DNA of 35,624 bases. Origin: a bacterium. GTDB lineage: Bacteria; Electryoneota; AABM5-125-24; Hatepunaeales; Hatepunaeaceae. The notes under the pieces are model-generated. The model saw nothing but the letters and a program-made list of their open reading frames with translations. It was not told the DNA's origin and did no database searches. The DNA lies in NCBI GenBank assembly GCA_013202285.1, contig JABMRV010000130.1, positions 1 through 35,624 on the forward strand, read 5' to 3'. This document shows, piece by piece, positions 17,795 through 24,993 of the stretch (position 1 is the first letter of the stretch; each line of letters opens with the position of its first letter). Made by a program: the position numbers and the translations under genes.

Positions 17795-18431
17795 AGAAGT
17801 CAAGATTAATCATTAGCTTATCTTCTGTTGAATCAGCGTTATCAATCCACCAGTCTTGATCAAAACTATCGAGTATTTCAATTGCTTCCAATGGGTCAAG
17901 ATCTGTGAAAACATGTAATGATAACTTTTGATTGCCCGAAATTGATTCAGGATCGGTCATCACAAATAGTTTTTTATCTGAATTTGTGAAATAGTCATCC
18001 AGTATCTTACAGGCGTCGATGATAATTGGATATAGATGTCTATTTGCTTTCAATAGGTCATTAATATCTTTCAGCTTTGTTAACTCGCAGTATTTGCTTA
18101 GATCTTCTAAAGAGTAATCATTTTGTTGATCAATATTAAACCTGTAGAAGCTTTTAGGTTGACCATATGAACCATAAACGGGAAGAATTCTCTCATTAGG
18201 TCTTGCCTGAATACTGAATCCGTGATTGTCTTCACTAATTTCCCTCTCCAAATCAGAAATTCCATTAGTTATGATGAGAGTAGTCTCTGTTATTAACTGC
18301 TTATCTCGCTTATTCTCAGTAAATGTTGTGAATTCAGAGCTTTTGCTATCAATTGTGAGAAGGATTAGTTCGTCGAGTAGCTGACAGGAATCACTTGGAT
18401 TTGAAATAATTATATCTTGTTTACTTGCCAT
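17784..18431 (-). CDS. Unknown protein with C-terminal FDQDWWIDN motif, middle gene of the HEPN operon
   Basis: 215 aa from the ATG at 18431 (overlapping the upstream gene by 11 bp; a TTG at 18443 is the other choice). The first half is rich in Ser/Thr/Asp and beta-strand-like. The C-terminal part reads KKLFVMTDPES...KLSLHVFTDLDPLEAIEILDSFDQDWWIDN and then an acidic strand (KLMINLDFYDI). I have the impression of similar LD.FD..WW.DN C-termini in proteins encoded beside HEPN genes, but I cannot name a family. Acidic character and position between its neighbours fit a partner or neutralising subunit. Confidence 0.65.
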   Translation of the reverse strand: MASKQDIIISNPSDSCQLLDELILLTIDSKSSEFTTFTENKRDKQLITETTLIITNGISDLEREISEDNHGFSIQARPNERILPVYGSYGQPKSFYRFNIDQQNDYSLEDLSKYCELTKLKDINDLLKANRHLYPIIIDACKILDDYFTNSDKKLFVMTDPESISGNQKLSLHVFTDLDPLEAIEILDSFDQDWWIDNADSTEDKLMINLDFYDI

Positions 18432-19104
18432 AAGTTTGATCAATTATATTAATGATTGGTTCAGCTCTGGATAGACTGTTCTTTATTAATGTTTTTGTTT
18501 TATGATCTTTAATATCAACATCTGCCCTGAATACATCGCAGTCTATATGTAACCAAGTTTCTATATCCGAAGGGTGGATTTTGCCAATGTAATTGTTAAC
18601 ATCTCTGGGATTGTTTTTATTTACAGGTCCACAGTGAACTCTGAATTTATAATCATCTTGCTTAAGTTCATAAATCATAGCAATATCTTCAACTAATGCC
18701 CCCGCAATCCTCTCGGACTCAATAACCGGGTTCCCAGTAATCATATTCTGTAAAATACGAGATGTTTCTAAACCTTGCCCAATTGCTATAAATCTCACAC
18801 CAATTCGGCTAAACTCGTTAATATCATAATCTTCTACAAATTCATCGGTAAAAACGAATAAATTATTATAATCATTGATATTTATATCAACCTCTTGAAT
18901 AGTGAAGCCAATGCTTTGTTCACGAATTTTACCTTCAATAAACCTGGTTTCAGTCTCAGACATGAGAATTACTTCGTTGAAACCTACGGTAATTTTGAAA
19001 TCGCTATAAAGGTCTCGAAGTAATTCTGCATACCTGCCCCTATGATCAAAAAAGGAGAGTTTAGGTTTGAATCGCAACTCGAAAATTAACTTAAGAAGCT
19101 TCAT
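18421..19104 (-). CDS. TIGR04255-like family protein, first gene of the HEPN operon
   Basis: 227 aa, close to the family length. It matches the pattern of the sporadically distributed TIGR04255 family: an N-terminal IFELRFKPKLSFFDHRGRYAEL, a central IQEVDININDYNNLFVFTDEF, and the hallmark EFSRIGVRFIAIG (residues 98-108). Its biochemical function is unknown. The gene has its own strong promoter at 19136-19164 and is visibly richer in A+T than the phage genes upstream, suggesting separate acquisition. The first of three genes joined by 11-bp overlaps. Confidence 0.7.
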   Translation of the reverse strand: MKLLKLIFELRFKPKLSFFDHRGRYAELLRDLYSDFKITVGFNEVILMSETETRFIEGKIREQSIGFTIQEVDININDYNNLFVFTDEFVEDYDINEFSRIGVRFIAIGQGLETSRILQNMITGNPVIESERIAGALVEDIAMIYELKQDDYKFRVHCGPVNKNNPRDVNNYIGKIHPSDIETWLHIDCDVFRADVDIKDHKTKTLIKNSLSRAEPIINIIDQTYGK

Positions 19105-19135
19105 TTATCAACCGTATTTTATCAATCATAACCAA

Positions 19136-19164
19136 ATAATACGATATAAAAGTGAATTTGTCAA
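19136..19164 (-). promoter_or_regulatory. Promoter of the three-gene HEPN operon
   Basis: On the minus strand TTGACA (19164-19159), 17 bases ending in TATATCG, TATTAT (19141-19136). This makes the operon independent of the phage structural transcript. The leader is about 25 bases. Confidence 0.8.
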
Positions 19165-19227
19165 CTATTCTGGAATACTACCCACGTGGTGTTGTCAGAT
19201 TTCACGTCGGCAGATTACAAACAATCT

Positions 19228-19253
19228 CTCCCCGTTTCCCGCAAACCGGGGAG
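19228..19253 (-). terminator. Possible terminator or hairpin downstream of the amidase
   Basis: CTCCCCGGTTT and AAACGGGGAG on the minus strand pair with one bulged base around GCGGG. The following T-run is poor (AGATTGTTTGT), so termination is only possible. Confidence 0.35.
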
Positions 19254-19279
19254 GACAGACATTCCTATCTGTCACCGAA

Positions 19280-19738
19280 TCACCTATCCATCATCCCCCT
19301 CAGCCAATCCATATCGATATTGGGGCAGGTTTTGGGCGGGTCGCTTTTATGCAGCAGCTCATAATGCCCGAAAAGCTCCACATGGGGATAATCGCTTCGT
19401 ATTTCACCAAACAATCTGACTAGCGACTCGAATTGCGGATGTGTGAATTGACGTTTTCCGATCAGGCAGATGCCGATTGAATTCCTGTTTCGTCCTCTCA
19501 CATGTGCGCCGATCTGACTCGGTGACCGTCCGGCTTCCACAACCCCATCCAGCCAGAACCGGGGTCTTTTCAGATCGTAAGATTCGATGTCCGGATAGCT
19601 GTTCAGAATGACAAAGTGATAACCGATTCCCCGCCATCCCCTTGCGCGATGCCACTCGTCTATCAAGGCAGCGTTTCCATAGTGTGAACTGCTGCAGTGA
19701 ACAACTATTAGGTCAATTTTTCGCGGTTTTTGCGTCAT
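19280..19738 (-). CDS. N-acetylmuramoyl-L-alanine amidase, T7-lysozyme type (Amidase_2), endolysin
   Basis: 152 aa from the ATG at 19738, the size of T7 lysozyme. It shows LIVVHCSSSHYG (Zn ligand His14), RGIGYHFVI (Tyr40), IGAHVRGRNRNSIGICLIG, and FGHYELLHKSDPPKTCPN (Zn ligands His125 and Cys138). It cuts the amide bond between muramic acid and the peptide stem. It has no signal peptide, so release would depend on a membrane protein such as the one encoded just upstream, with which it overlaps by 26 bp. It is the last gene of the phage cluster. All active-site positions are intact. Confidence 0.93.
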   Translation of the reverse strand: MTQKPRKIDLIVVHCSSSHYGNAALIDEWHRARGWRGIGYHFVILNSYPDIESYDLKRPRFWLDGVVEAGRSPSQIGAHVRGRNRNSIGICLIGKRQFTHPQFESLVRLFGEIRSDYPHVELFGHYELLHKSDPPKTCPNIDMDWLRGMMDR

Positions 19739-19970
19739 CAGAATCCAGTCCGTCGTAAACACCTTCCACGAAATCCGCCACCGTTGCCTTGACCCGGTCT
19801 TCGATACGCTCCCATCCGGCTCCAATACGGCGCTGACCCAGACCGGTCAATACTCTACCAGCCTGATAACCCCAGCCGTATGTCCTGCGGCGCGGGAGGA
19901 ACAGACCGATGATGTATGACAATAAGGGAGGCGTTACTACGCCGATTATTGCCCATGCCCATTCAGGCAT
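19713..19970 (-). CDS. Small single-span membrane protein, holin candidate
   Basis: 85 aa from the ATG at 19970, which has AAAGGAGG six bases upstream. A membrane segment (WAWAIIGVVTPPLLSYIIGLFL) at residues 4-25 is followed by a basic stretch (PRRRTYGWGYQAGR) and a charged helical tail. The overlap with the amidase gene and the size fit a holin or spanin-like lysis protein, but no family was recognised. Confidence 0.6.
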   Translation of the reverse strand: MPEWAWAIIGVVTPPLLSYIIGLFLPRRRTYGWGYQAGRVLTGLGQRRIGAGWERIEDRVKATVADFVEGVYDGLDSDDAKTAKN

Positions 19971-20013
19971 TTTTTCCTCCTTTGTATTAACTTGCTTACT
20001 TTTCCGTTGGGTG

Positions 20014-20129
20014 CCCCGGATTGCTTGCAATCCGGGGTTCAGTATGGTCGCCAACCCGCCGTGGTTGGCGACATTATATTAATACTCTGATAGTCCAACA
20101 GGTGCTGCCAACCGCGGCTGGTTGGCAGC
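20014..20129. repeat. Three consecutive perfect hairpins inside the lysis region
   Basis: CCCCGGATTGC-tt-GCAATCCGGGG (20014-20037); GTCGCCAACC-cgccgt-GGTTGGCGAC (20047-20072); GCTGCCAACC-gcggct-GGTTGGCAGC (20104-20129). Arms are 11, 10 and 10 bases without mismatch; hairpins 2 and 3 share GCCAACC/GGTTGGC. They fill the 19971-20166 gap between the holin candidate and a 46-aa gene. They could be inserted repeats, attenuators, mRNA stabilisers or a structured RNA. Confidence 0.75.
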
Positions 20130-20166
20130 GGGTTGCGCTATTAAGCAATGACTTCTTCAACAGGCA

Positions 20167-20307
20167 CTATCTAAAATAGCAGACCGGAATCAACTTGATT
20201 TCAGCAGAAAGTACAATAGAGCCGCTCAGCCTCCTGAGTTCCGCCAGAACATGATTCTCCCACCTGCTCCAACCGTTCCCAGGTTCTATTCTATCCGGAT
20301 TCATCAT
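20167..20307 (-). CDS. Small 46-aa protein, possibly a truncated phage coiled-coil protein
   Basis: The ATG at 20307 overlaps the upstream gene by 17 bp. The protein begins MMNPDRIEPGNGWSRWENHV and continues LAELRRLSGSIVLSAEIKL before IPVCYFR and the stop. The WSRWENHVLAELRRL pattern resembles small helical proteins often found next to phage holins, which normally continue as a coiled coil and end in a membrane helix. Here the frame stops just before the triple-hairpin block, so a repeat insertion may have cut it short. No function can be assigned. Confidence 0.45.
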   Translation of the reverse strand: MMNPDRIEPGNGWSRWENHVLAELRRLSGSIVLSAEIKLIPVCYFR

Positions 20308-20860
20308 TTGCCTCTTTTCGCAGTTTTATCGTCACGCCGCTCATGACCTGCCAGAACCGTCGATTTCCATCGATGAAAACCCTCACTGCGAGATACGGTT
20401 CGATCTTCTCGGATAACCGGTAACCGATCTTTGATTCACCCTCCCAGACATGGATCCTTGCGAAATCAGTGGTGAAGCTTAATTCCCCGCCGGGCAGCGG
20501 TATCCAGAAATCAACCGCTCCCTTTGGATTGCTGTATTGCTCGGCAACTCCTCCGGCGCCGATACCGACAAGCCACCACTTTCGCCCGATAATAATGGAT
20601 TGTCTGTCAATCTGTTTTGAGTTGATAATCCGGGTTCTGTATTCAATTGTGAAACCGTAGAATAAACCGTGATTGCCAGAGATGTTGTAACCAAAGTAAT
20701 TGTTGCCGTTCTCGCGTTCCACCATCGACATCACCTGCACCATCGACCACCTGGAATCACCTGCAATCAGGTAATCAAAGGGAGCCGTGGCAATATCCGG
20801 TGTTCTCAATGATAAGGCGAATGTTAGTGCAAGCGGCGTCAACCAGGTCATACCGTTCAA
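20291..20860 (-). CDS. Exported protein of unknown function in the phage operon
   Basis: 189 aa. The N-terminus MNGMTWLTPLALTFALSLRT looks like a signal peptide; the rest alternates aromatic and polar residues (FGYNISGNHGLFYGFTIEYRT, KWWLVGIGAGGVAEQYS, LSFTTDFARIHVWEGESKIGYRLSEKIEPYLAVRVFIDG) as in short beta-barrel or beta-sandwich proteins. Its ATG overlaps the preceding gene's stop (ATGA). No family was recognised. It could be a surface-exposed or outer-membrane protein made with the phage genes. Confidence 0.65.
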   Translation of the reverse strand: MNGMTWLTPLALTFALSLRTPDIATAPFDYLIAGDSRWSMVQVMSMVERENGNNYFGYNISGNHGLFYGFTIEYRTRIINSKQIDRQSIIIGRKWWLVGIGAGGVAEQYSNPKGAVDFWIPLPGGELSFTTDFARIHVWEGESKIGYRLSEKIEPYLAVRVFIDGNRRFWQVMSGVTIKLRKEANDESG

Positions 20861-21099
20861 TCCTCTTCAGGCTTGATCTGATACCCTTTTTCCGAGAGCC
20901 AGGTATGGAACTCGCTTGATGGACGCACCTCCCAGGCGATGCAGTAATCCCTGTCTGTCAAGTCGTATTCTCCCCATATTGCTCCACCATAAGCCACAAT
21001 CTCATCCGGGTTGCCATCAAGCCTGACAAGCGGAATACTCGCCACATCCGCAGGCATCGGATGCTTCTCGTTGTCGGTATAGATAAAGAATGTCTGCAT
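20857..21099 (-). CDS. Small 80-aa protein of unknown function in the phage operon
   Basis: An acidic protein without membrane segments (MQTFFIYTDNEKHPMPADVA at the start, EFHTWLSEKGYQIKPEED at the end). Start and stop overlap both neighbours (TGATG and ATGA), so translation is coupled. Position just after a fibre-like gene suggests a chaperone or accessory role, but nothing in the sequence proves it. Confidence 0.6.
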   Translation of the reverse strand: MQTFFIYTDNEKHPMPADVASIPLVRLDGNPDEIVAYGGAIWGEYDLTDRDYCIAWEVRPSSEFHTWLSEKGYQIKPEED

Positions 21100-21896
21100 C
21101 AGTATATCCCTCCACGATGTTCATTTATCCATCGCTCTGCCCTTTGTAACTGCCCAGTTGTTAGACCAGCTCTGCAGATGATTACGTCGGTAACGGAGAT
21201 GTTTGCATTGGTTGAACCATCATACTTGGCTCCGAGAACAAGTCCCTTAAAGGAATTAGTACCAACACTCGCACTCACTGTTCCTGTTACACCATCTTTT
21301 CGCATTATTGACGAGGCGCCATCAAATACGTGGGAGATAATTGTCCATACCCCAGTTACTGGCGAGATCCCCGAAACGCTTCGGAGAGTTGGCGCTGACA
21401 TTGAAAAAACACTCGAATACCTGTACAGGCGATGCGCATAATTGATATATACGTCGAAGAGAATTTTCACTGAAGTAGGTTGCTTAACTACCAAAATGAT
21501 AGTATTCGGTTGAGCATAAGTTGCTCCGAATAAACCTCGCAGATAATCGTCGTTGCCGTCAAAGACAATGGCGGGACAGCCGTTTATCTGATCCGTGCGA
21601 TATTCGGGACGTTTGGAATTATCGCTCTGTGCAATCGACAGACCGTTTATACTGCCGTACCACGCCCATACCACATCACCACTGTCAGAAGGTGTATCAT
21701 CAGTCGTAACACCCTCATCAATCCGCCACCAATCGACTATGTAAGGCAAATCTTCGAGGGTCCATGCTTCAAGCCCGCGTCCCCATCTCGGATCGATACG
21801 TCCCCATGCTCCTTCCCTGCCCCACCTGTCTTGAGCAAGACAGGGTAGCGAGAGGCAAAACAGAAGGAGCAAGGTTAATATTATGTATTTACTCAT
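21099..21896 (-). CDS. Exported LamG/concanavalin-like, fibre-like protein
   Basis: 265 aa. A typical signal peptide (MSKYIILTLLLLFCLSLPCLA) is followed by a WGREGAWGRIDPRWGRG stretch and then the pattern seen in phage fibre and LamG proteins: DNSKRPEYRTDQINGCPAIVFDGNDDYLRG, NTIILVVKQPTS, GVWTIISHVFDG and a C-terminal LTTGQLQRAERWINEHRGGIY. That module usually binds carbohydrate or caps a fibre. A signal peptide on a virion-type protein is unexpected: it would be exported through the inner membrane. It lies one base after the previous gene. Confidence 0.75.
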   Translation of the reverse strand: MSKYIILTLLLLFCLSLPCLAQDRWGREGAWGRIDPRWGRGLEAWTLEDLPYIVDWWRIDEGVTTDDTPSDSGDVVWAWYGSINGLSIAQSDNSKRPEYRTDQINGCPAIVFDGNDDYLRGLFGATYAQPNTIILVVKQPTSVKILFDVYINYAHRLYRYSSVFSMSAPTLRSVSGISPVTGVWTIISHVFDGASSIMRKDGVTGTVSASVGTNSFKGLVLGAKYDGSTNANISVTDVIICRAGLTTGQLQRAERWINEHRGGIY

Positions 21897-21897
21897 C

Positions 21898-22464
21898 TTA
21901 GTGCTCGCAGATCAAGGTCCAGTTGATAACGGTCGTATCAGCGATGTCGCTCTCGAAGATAAGCCGCATATATCCGCCCACCATTGCCCTGACAGGATAG
22001 AGCCACTGCCGCGATGTATCGTTCAGCGCTTCGAAGCGCCATTTACCATATAGATCGTGGGTGAAACAACCGTCCTCTATGAACAGGTTCGAACTATCAC
22101 CGCTCCAGAACCTCTCTGCAGTTGTGTCATAAGCGCACTCAAAATATGCTTTCGATATCCTCGCTGAATCACCGGCGCCATAGTAGCTTACTTTCAACCC
22201 GATAGTGAAAACCTGCGGATTGAAAATGCCTATATTGCGATTATCCGCGCTTTCAGCCCAAGCTGAAAATCCAACCTGACACCATCCGGTTGTGCATGGA
22301 TCGGCTGCTCCCATTGCCTTTCCCTGACCGGAATAGATAACGGGGAAGTGCTCACCGGCTATGAACTCCGCTGCGCTCTTCTTCGGCAACTGCACATCAG
22401 TCTGACAGTTACCGTTCATGGCAAGCAGTATCACAAACAGAATAATTAAAATGTTTCGTATCAT
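21898..22464 (-). CDS. Exported protein of unknown function in the phage operon
   Basis: 188 aa with a signal peptide (MIRNILIILFVILLAMNGNC). The mature part is beta-rich with aromatic residues (VGFSAWAESADNRNIGIFNPQVFTIGLKVSYYGAGDSARISKAYF, YMRLIFESDIADTTVINWTLICEH) and six or seven Cys residues. The ribosome site GGAGGT overlaps the stop of the protease-like gene, giving tight coupling. No family was recognised; position suggests a structural or receptor-binding role. Confidence 0.65.
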   Translation of the reverse strand: MIRNILIILFVILLAMNGNCQTDVQLPKKSAAEFIAGEHFPVIYSGQGKAMGAADPCTTGWCQVGFSAWAESADNRNIGIFNPQVFTIGLKVSYYGAGDSARISKAYFECAYDTTAERFWSGDSSNLFIEDGCFTHDLYGKWRFEALNDTSRQWLYPVRAMVGGYMRLIFESDIADTTVINWTLICEH

Positions 22465-22466
22465 CG

Positions 22467-23171
22467 TTAAACCTCCATTGGGATTAGTTTTTCAGGAAAT
22501 CCTCGATACCAGATACCTTGCCACTTGAAACGGGGCAGCCCAGTCTGTTCGACATCATTCGCTTCAGAATGCGCCAGCATAAAACCCGTCCCCGGCTGCG
22601 CTCCACGATAGACGAGGGACCCTTCTGTAACCTTGATTATCTCATCGTAGAAGAAAAAACAGCACTCACCATCGTACTCGCGTCCCGGCACATGTTCACA
22701 ACGGCGAATATCCTCCTCGCATACGGAACACGTCGGTCGGCGAAAGGTGAATCCTAACGATGCCTCGTTGTAAATACCGCCGTCGATGTTCACCTTGAGG
22801 TCTTCGCTGGATGAATGCAGCCTCATCCAGTAGAACTTGGGTACTATGTATGATATTCCGGTTCTCTCGTCGATCTGAATGTCACCGCCGAAGAAACGCG
22901 CCACACCCAGGGTATCCTTTCTGTGACCTATCAGCGCCGGTGCTCCCTGTACCATGCTCAGCAGCGACGGCAGCTCTTCGGTGCGAAACCTGCCGAAACC
23001 GGCATCGACAGCATCTCCGGCAAGCCGACAACGGCGGACGTAGATGTCCCGAGCCGTAACCGGCAGCAACGGCGGATTCATCAGCGAATTGATCAATCTG
23101 ACATCATCGTCTGTTGCCGGTGCTTGCATGCTCTCCAGCAATCCCGATAATTCTCGATAAATCCAGTCCAT
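22467..23171 (-). CDS. Candidate capsid maturation (prohead) protease with CxxC/CxH insert
   Basis: 234 aa. The core resembles phage prohead proteases of the S78/U35 type: His83 in PALIGHRKDTLGVARFF, Ser138 in NEASLGF, and the closing strand EGSLVYRGAQPGT (184-195), comparable to the VSIGF...EVSLVY pattern of that family. Between Ser138 and the last strand is a Cys-rich insert, Cys148-x2-Cys151-x6-Cys158-x-His160, which could bind zinc. The protease would trim capsid protein during head maturation. It starts in a TGATG overlap with a 54-aa gene and follows the portal gene. The role is inferred from pattern and position. Confidence 0.6.
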   Translation of the reverse strand: MDWIYRELSGLLESMQAPATDDDVRLINSLMNPPLLPVTARDIYVRRCRLAGDAVDAGFGRFRTEELPSLLSMVQGAPALIGHRKDTLGVARFFGGDIQIDERTGISYIVPKFYWMRLHSSSEDLKVNIDGGIYNEASLGFTFRRPTCSVCEEDIRRCEHVPGREYDGECCFFFYDEIIKVTEGSLVYRGAQPGTGFMLAHSEANDVEQTGLPRFKWQGIWYRGFPEKLIPMEV

Positions 23172-23335
23172 CAGATGCCCTCCGGTTTAAGCTCAACCTG
23201 CAGATCGCCCCGCTCCTCGAAGGCGGTTCTGAGTTTTAATATGAAGCGGCGAAGATCGACGCTTGTAACTTCGCGGTCATCTCCCTCATCGAATGAGCAG
23301 GAGACATGCCACGGGATTATTTGAAGTACTCTCAT
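23171..23335 (-). CDS. Small 54-aa protein between portal and protease genes
   Basis: Starts with ATG at 23335 (MRVLQIIPWHVSCSFDEGDD) and ends ERGDLQVELKPEGI with a TGA that overlaps the next ATG (TGATG). It has no membrane segment and no recognised family. The tight coupling to the protease-like gene is the main reason to call it. Confidence 0.55.
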   Translation of the reverse strand: MRVLQIIPWHVSCSFDEGDDREVTSVDLRRFILKLRTAFEERGDLQVELKPEGI

Positions 23336-23384
23336 GTTTTACTCTCTGTTAGTTAGTGCCTGTTAAAAAAGTATTCATTTTGTC

Positions 23385-23449
23385 ATTCCCGCGCAGGCGG
23401 GAATCCAGCCAAGTTATTGTTATTTCTGGCAGACGGGGGCGTCTGCCAG
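23385..23449. repeat. Two palindromes downstream of the portal gene
   Basis: ATTCCCGC-gcag-GCGGGAAT (23385-23404), same as at 8856 and 35602, then CTGGCAGACG-gggg-CGTCTGCCAG (23426-23449). The second is repeated on the other side of the portal gene at 24897-24920. They fill most of the 23336-23470 gap. Confidence 0.85.
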
Positions 23450-23470
23450 CAGGTAGTGAGGCAGAAATTA

Positions 23471-24814
23471 CTACTCTGTGTCCTCATCCTGCTTGAAAGC
23501 ATGCAGGTAGCCCAACTCGCGCGCACCCTCATCCTTGGATATATAGCCGCGCTGTACCTTGAGATCTACGCTATCAATCTTCAGCTTTTCTGCTTGCATA
23601 CGCTCATGCAGAAACGGATCGGGATGGTCGTCAAAGCGGTGGGTGACCACTGCTTCAATGCCCCTGAGTTCGAGTTCCTTGTTGCAGATCCAGTCTATCA
23701 GATCCGCCCCAGATCTCTGGTGAACAGCGACCATCTGCATCAGCAGGTCGAATTGTGATTGAACCCAGTTCTGTGTGGTTTTGTGTGTGCGACCTAATAC
23801 CCAGGGGAAGAGCTTGAGTCCGGTGATCACATCCTCGATGACCTGCTCGCGGTTCAGCCTCCAGCTCCAGCTCTCGCCCTTACCACCGACGACGGTTACC
23901 TCGACATCCTCCCATGTGAACACATTCTGATCGGGTTCAAGGTTGCTGAACTCATTGACCGTATCTTGGAAATAACGGTTGGCGCGGGCTTCATATTCAC
24001 GGTCACCCTCCCAGCTCGCCTTCTCCGGACGGCTGACTTTGACCTGCAACCGCGGCGTCCCGGCGTTATGGCTCGAACGCGCCATATCTTCGAGCATCAA
24101 CTCCTCGACCTCAGCCACGAACGGAATCGAAGCTAACGGTTCAATTCCTAATGGATTTGAGAGATCGGTGCCGAGCGTTCCAAAGAAGAACCTTGCAGGA
24201 TCAAGTCTCTCAGTCTCGCCGTCATCGTTTTCGACGTAAGGTATCCAACCGTGCTCATCATCGTGAACCCAGGAAATCCGGAATGGATCGATGAAACGGA
24301 AATGATCCACACTCTTTCCCGTTTCCGACAGGATGATCTCACCGGAGAATTTACCGGTGGTGAACAGCTCGAGGAAGTAGGCGTCAGTGAGCTTGTCGAA
24401 TCCCGAGCCTCTGCCGTAGGGTAGTTCGAGTATCCTTCCGTCCAGTTCTGCCAGCGCTTCCCTCGCACGCCCGGTTTCGGACTGACTCCCTTCGATTATC
24501 CTCGTCTGCCTGGTGGAGCACAGCCTCACCCATGCCCATACACCCGCCGAGACGATGGGAATCGATTCTCTCAGCCAGCGATAGAACTCACCCTTGTTAC
24601 TGCCGCGATAATTGAATTCCCGGTGCAGGCTGTTCATATAGCCGCTCATCTGGCGGTAAAGACCGCGCGGCTGCCATGTCCTGTTCCCGCACTTGATATC
24701 GCCGCGCTGCCATGGAAAGTCAACGGATGCGTCTAACTGAGTTGCTCCTCTGACCTTGATCAAGCCCTCCAGCGTTCGTTCCGCCCCCTTTTTATTCTTT
24801 CTCCAGAATGCCAT
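23471..24814 (-). CDS. Phage portal protein
   Basis: 447 aa, the usual portal size. Features: N-terminal basic segment (MAFWRKNKKGAERTLEGL), FYRWLRESIPIVSAGVWAWVRLCS, the wing/crown strands LFTTGKFSGEIILSETGKSVDHFRFIDPFRISW, a long helical stem region (ASIPFVAEVEELMLEDMARSSHN) and LFPWVLGRTHKTTQNW. It forms the dodecameric ring through which the terminase packs DNA. It follows the terminase gene and has AGAGGAAA before the ATG. The gene is bracketed on both sides by mirrored host-type palindromes. Confidence 0.85.
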   Translation of the reverse strand: MAFWRKNKKGAERTLEGLIKVRGATQLDASVDFPWQRGDIKCGNRTWQPRGLYRQMSGYMNSLHREFNYRGSNKGEFYRWLRESIPIVSAGVWAWVRLCSTRQTRIIEGSQSETGRAREALAELDGRILELPYGRGSGFDKLTDAYFLELFTTGKFSGEIILSETGKSVDHFRFIDPFRISWVHDDEHGWIPYVENDDGETERLDPARFFFGTLGTDLSNPLGIEPLASIPFVAEVEELMLEDMARSSHNAGTPRLQVKVSRPEKASWEGDREYEARANRYFQDTVNEFSNLEPDQNVFTWEDVEVTVVGGKGESWSWRLNREQVIEDVITGLKLFPWVLGRTHKTTQNWVQSQFDLLMQMVAVHQRSGADLIDWICNKELELRGIEAVVTHRFDDHPDPFLHERMQAEKLKIDSVDLKVQRGYISKDEGARELGYLHAFKQDEDTE

Positions 24815-24833
24815 TTGTTTCCTCTTATTTTAT

Positions 24834-24987
24834 AATGCCGGTTGAGATTATTGGGATACTACTATTTAATTTCTGTTGGAAAAGTCCTCCAGACCGCTGG
24901 CAGACGCCCTCGTCTGCCAGCAAAATCCTTATTCTTCCGTCATCCCGAAGCGTCGGGATGACGGAAGGCGAATGCCGGTTGAGATTA
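24834..24987. repeat. Repeat insertion between terminase and portal, flanked by 17-bp direct repeats
   Basis: AATGCCGGTTGAGATTA occurs at 24834-24850 and 24971-24987. Between them lie GCTGGCAGACG-ccct-CGTCTGCCAGC (24896-24921) and CTTCCGTCATCCCGA-agcg-TCGGGATGACGGAAG (24934-24967). The direct repeats could be a target duplication or part of the element. Confidence 0.8.
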
Positions 24988-24993
24988 AAGGAA

